From Gymnopus androsaceus JB14 (Eukaryota; Basidiomycota; Agaricomycetes; Agaricales; Omphalotaceae): DNA of 56,792 nt. The stretch spans positions 1 to 56,792 of the forward strand of contig ML769780.1 in the NCBI GenBank assembly GCA_009733575.1, read 5' to 3'. The notes under the pieces were generated by a model. That model was not told the DNA's origin and did not search any database. It saw only the letters and a list, made by a program, of their open reading frames with translations. Every line of letters starts with the position of its first letter. Position 1 is the first letter of the stretch. Positions 54,288-56,792 of the stretch are shown here, in pieces. The position numbers and the translations under genes were made by a program.

Positions 54288-56262
54288 TCACAGTGGATGA
54301 GCAGTCACTGTCTGATTTTCCCCCTTCCCAAAAGTTGTTCCATCTAGCCCTGTAAAGTTTGAAAACCCTAACGTCTGACCATGTCCATTCATCGCAACCA
54401 CTTGATAGTATGCGTATCCTGGGCCAGTATACGTTAGGGTGGTCTCAAAGTCCGTCTTGTTGACAGCAGTCAATGTGATTGTCTTCAAAGGTGACTCAAG
54501 TGAGGATCCGCGTAGTTGCCAGGAAGTCGTCTCCGTAGCCCCATTCCACCATGCATAAACTGTGACGTTTTCCGTAGAGGACGAATTAGCAATGCTCATC
54601 AAAGGAGGTGTTCTAGGACGGCCGACCCAGGGCTGTAAGAAGAGACGATACGCCGAGACTTCATTTGAGGCTGCGAATTGAGCTGACCACATGATGTCGC
54701 CTCTTCTGTCATGCTCGGAATAGGCGGGCATGGAACCCCATCTAGTAGAAATAAGTACATGTTCATAGTTATGACCAAAGTACTCACCCAACAATGGAGT
54801 TTCCGTTTGAAAGCACTTGGACACTCCCTTCAGATGTGCTGGGAGAACTACGATTGAATGGCAATCTCTCGGACAAGAGGGAAACTGTCATTGCCGAGTC
54901 ATCATAGTCAAGCAGCAGTCCTCGTGGGTACGGGACGTCTACTTCCCATCCCGCGGCACCGTCATCAAAGACCCTAGATTAAGAGATGATCAGATACCTG
55001 GGAAGTATGTTTACTACACTGCCTCACGAGATTACTTTAGGGCCATGAGATCGTGCATGGTGCTGGAAGGTGAAGTTGGTTCCGTTCTTCATCGTGAAAT
55101 CTGATTTCTCTCCACCCATACGCCAAATGATCTCTCCTGAAGCGTCTACAAGGTACAACGTGCTGCAACTATTGAGACAATCATCATTGGGTGTCAAGAT
55201 TGCAAGGGTTAAATCTAAACTTACTGCTTGGAAGAAATCAAATATGTGCCATCATCGTTCTTTTGGATGGAGTTCGTATGCTGCAAGGGAGGTTAAATGT
55301 GGTTTCAAGGATGAAATGAGATCAAAGACTGACAAAATAATCCCAAGGACTCTCGGCGGTGCCATCTCCTGTAAAAGGAGTACCTAGTGGCGTAGAACAC
55401 TCACTAGGATGAACATGATCCAATGCTTGCCAAGTAAAGAGTGGCTTCCCTAATGAAATGTTTAGGAGGGAAGGTCATACAATCGAAAAAAACCATACCT
55501 GTAGCTATATCCACCTCCTGAACAACGCAGTTAAGAACGTAACCGTCCTGAGAACCATTAAAAGATTGGAGGTCATATGCGGTAGTAGGATAAGCAGTCA
55601 TCAGTGCAGTGTTATCTGCTGTGATTAGGAACTCATGTAGGTCAGCACCGACACTTAAACCCGATGTTGTTCTATGGGAAAGAAGATTGTGTAAGCTCTA
55701 AACGTGCCCGTCTTGAGAATACTACACGTACATGTTTACAACGACATCGTAAGAGCTGTTGAGCAGGACGTTGTACCCGTTCCCAATGAGGGGGAGCCTG
55801 ACGGGCTTAATATCGCCCCGTTGCTAACCCAGAGTGTCAGATAATCTTTTCCTCGGTATCTCATAGGTCCCCTCATGACAGTTCCTACCAGTGCCAAATC
55901 AGCAGTGGAATATACTAGCGTCCCGTCTGGATTTAAGATGAGGCCTCCAGACATTTCAAGACTTGTTCCTGAAAAAAAAGATCAAGAAACAGGCTTCTAA
56001 AGCGATTCTTACACTTACCAAGTCCCAATGGACTAAAAAAGAAATACCCCGACACCTGGCTGTTAGCGGGACAATCGCATGGTGGAAGTGCATAGTTAAT
56101 TTGCACAGGATTATACGGGGCTGCATTGTACGTTTGGTAAGGCGAGAGCCCCAAAGCACCAGATTCGTAGTCTTGATTATTGCAGTAGGCAGCTGAGGAG
56201 GTTGCAAGTCGAGGCAATGTGAAGGACAGAAGAGTAAAGATTGAGGCAGAGACTAGAAACAT
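54288..56262 (-). CDS. Secreted arylsulfotransferase-like protein (ASST family), multi-exon
   Basis: It starts at 56,262 with a signal peptide MFLVSASIFTLLSFTLPRLA, then NPVQINYALPPCDCPAN and VSGYFFFSPLGLGK. Later landmarks: GGLILNPDGTLVYS, MRYRGKDYLTLW, LIGNGYNVLLNSSYDVVVN, SVGADLHEFLITADNTAL, WQALDHVHPSECSTP, GTPFTGDGTAES, SIQKNDDGTYLI, IIWRMGGEKSDFTMKNGTNF, HHARSHG, and a C-terminal beta domain to TVTAHPL at 54,288. This order fits the fungal ASST / beta-propeller proteins; the activity of fungal members is largely untested. Introns are short; one is bounded by GTACGT at about 55,735. Near 55,830 the frame changes between LTLW and the GDIKPVRLPLIGNG run without a good intron, so a small indel is possible. 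Far from the metabolite genes and transcribed toward them. Confidence 0.82.
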
Positions 56263-56792
56263 GGTAGATGAAATAATGCCTTCTCACTGGAGCTCTCTTC
56301 TCATCAGAGGTCTTCTTATGTAGCATATCCCTTGAATAGGAGTCAACTCGGTTAGGTTATTTTTTTCGAGAAAATTTTTGTTTAATATTGATTCAATATG
56401 CTTATTTGGCTGACGTTTTAGCCCGCCTTCAACGAACTATGTATCTCAAGTTGCAATGTCATTAGACGGTTAGAGCTCCATACATATACACCCTCCTGGT
56501 CGGCGGAGAAGACTACTACGCAGGCGAGTAAGTGAGTAAGTATCTCCACCAATTATCACCGAAATGGCCGACAATACATCTTTAAGAAAGATGTCTCAAC
56601 TCACGTGATGATTCATTCTCACGTTGAGTTTCAATTCCTCTTGCTTATTGTCGGGCTTTCCTAGGACAGAGGTTTATTGCACCGAAGTTCGAACTCGTAT
56701 TTACTATTGACTATTGTAATCAATAATATCACGGGAATGACAGATCTGACTAACATCACGTGCAACTGTCAGACGAAAGAAATGTACTTTTC

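Overview
The window looks like a transposon-rich piece of a basidiomycete (Agaricomycete) nuclear genome. The evidence is densely split host genes with 45-65 nt GT-AG introns, a chromodomain-carrying Ty3/Gypsy element with a fungal-type gag, a multi-pass membrane protein of a family I know from Agaricomycetes, and many short inverted-repeat elements. No rRNA, CRISPR array, plasmid or bacterial-style operon is visible.

Region by region. Positions 1-6.5 kb hold no host gene: they contain a tRNA-derived retroposon in three copies (two of them head to head), short inverted-repeat elements filled with reiterated words, a CATCAG-ended MITE and the tail of a LINE. Positions 6,547-25,471 are one composite chromovirus with matching 571 bp LTRs and a TAAAC target duplication. 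Its gag-protease-RT-RNase H-integrase-chromodomain coding capacity is decayed, mostly by TGA codons where Arg CGA is expected. It carries a MITE in gag, a 5.7 kb inverted-repeat DNA element inside RNase H that itself holds an HSP90 fragment, and a long antisense accessory gene between the chromodomain and the 3' LTR. Positions 25.5-31.3 kb are more repeats and one decayed unknown coding region.

Host genes start at 31.6 kb: an intact 8-exon membrane protein (315 aa); a reverse-strand 11-exon geranylgeranyl diphosphate synthase (320 aa); a divergently transcribed unknown gene (615 aa) across a 1.7 kb spacer with tandem repeats; a UDP-glycosyltransferase (8 exons, 517 aa); a truncated copy of an MFS transporter gene followed by its fuller 12-exon parent, which has a one-base frame problem in exon 5; and a reverse-strand secreted arylsulfotransferase-like protein.

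How they may work together (inference): prenyl diphosphate synthase, large unknown protein, glycosyltransferase and MFS exporter in 15 kb is a layout typical of a terpenoid-glycoside cluster. No recognisable terpene cyclase or P450 is present. The unknown 615-aa protein, which shares the intergenic region with the GGPP synthase, is therefore the most interesting item here. Exon joins were worked out by hand from splice signals and frame continuity; the summed coding lengths of the membrane protein, GGPP synthase, unknown gene and glycosyltransferase are each exact multiples of three.
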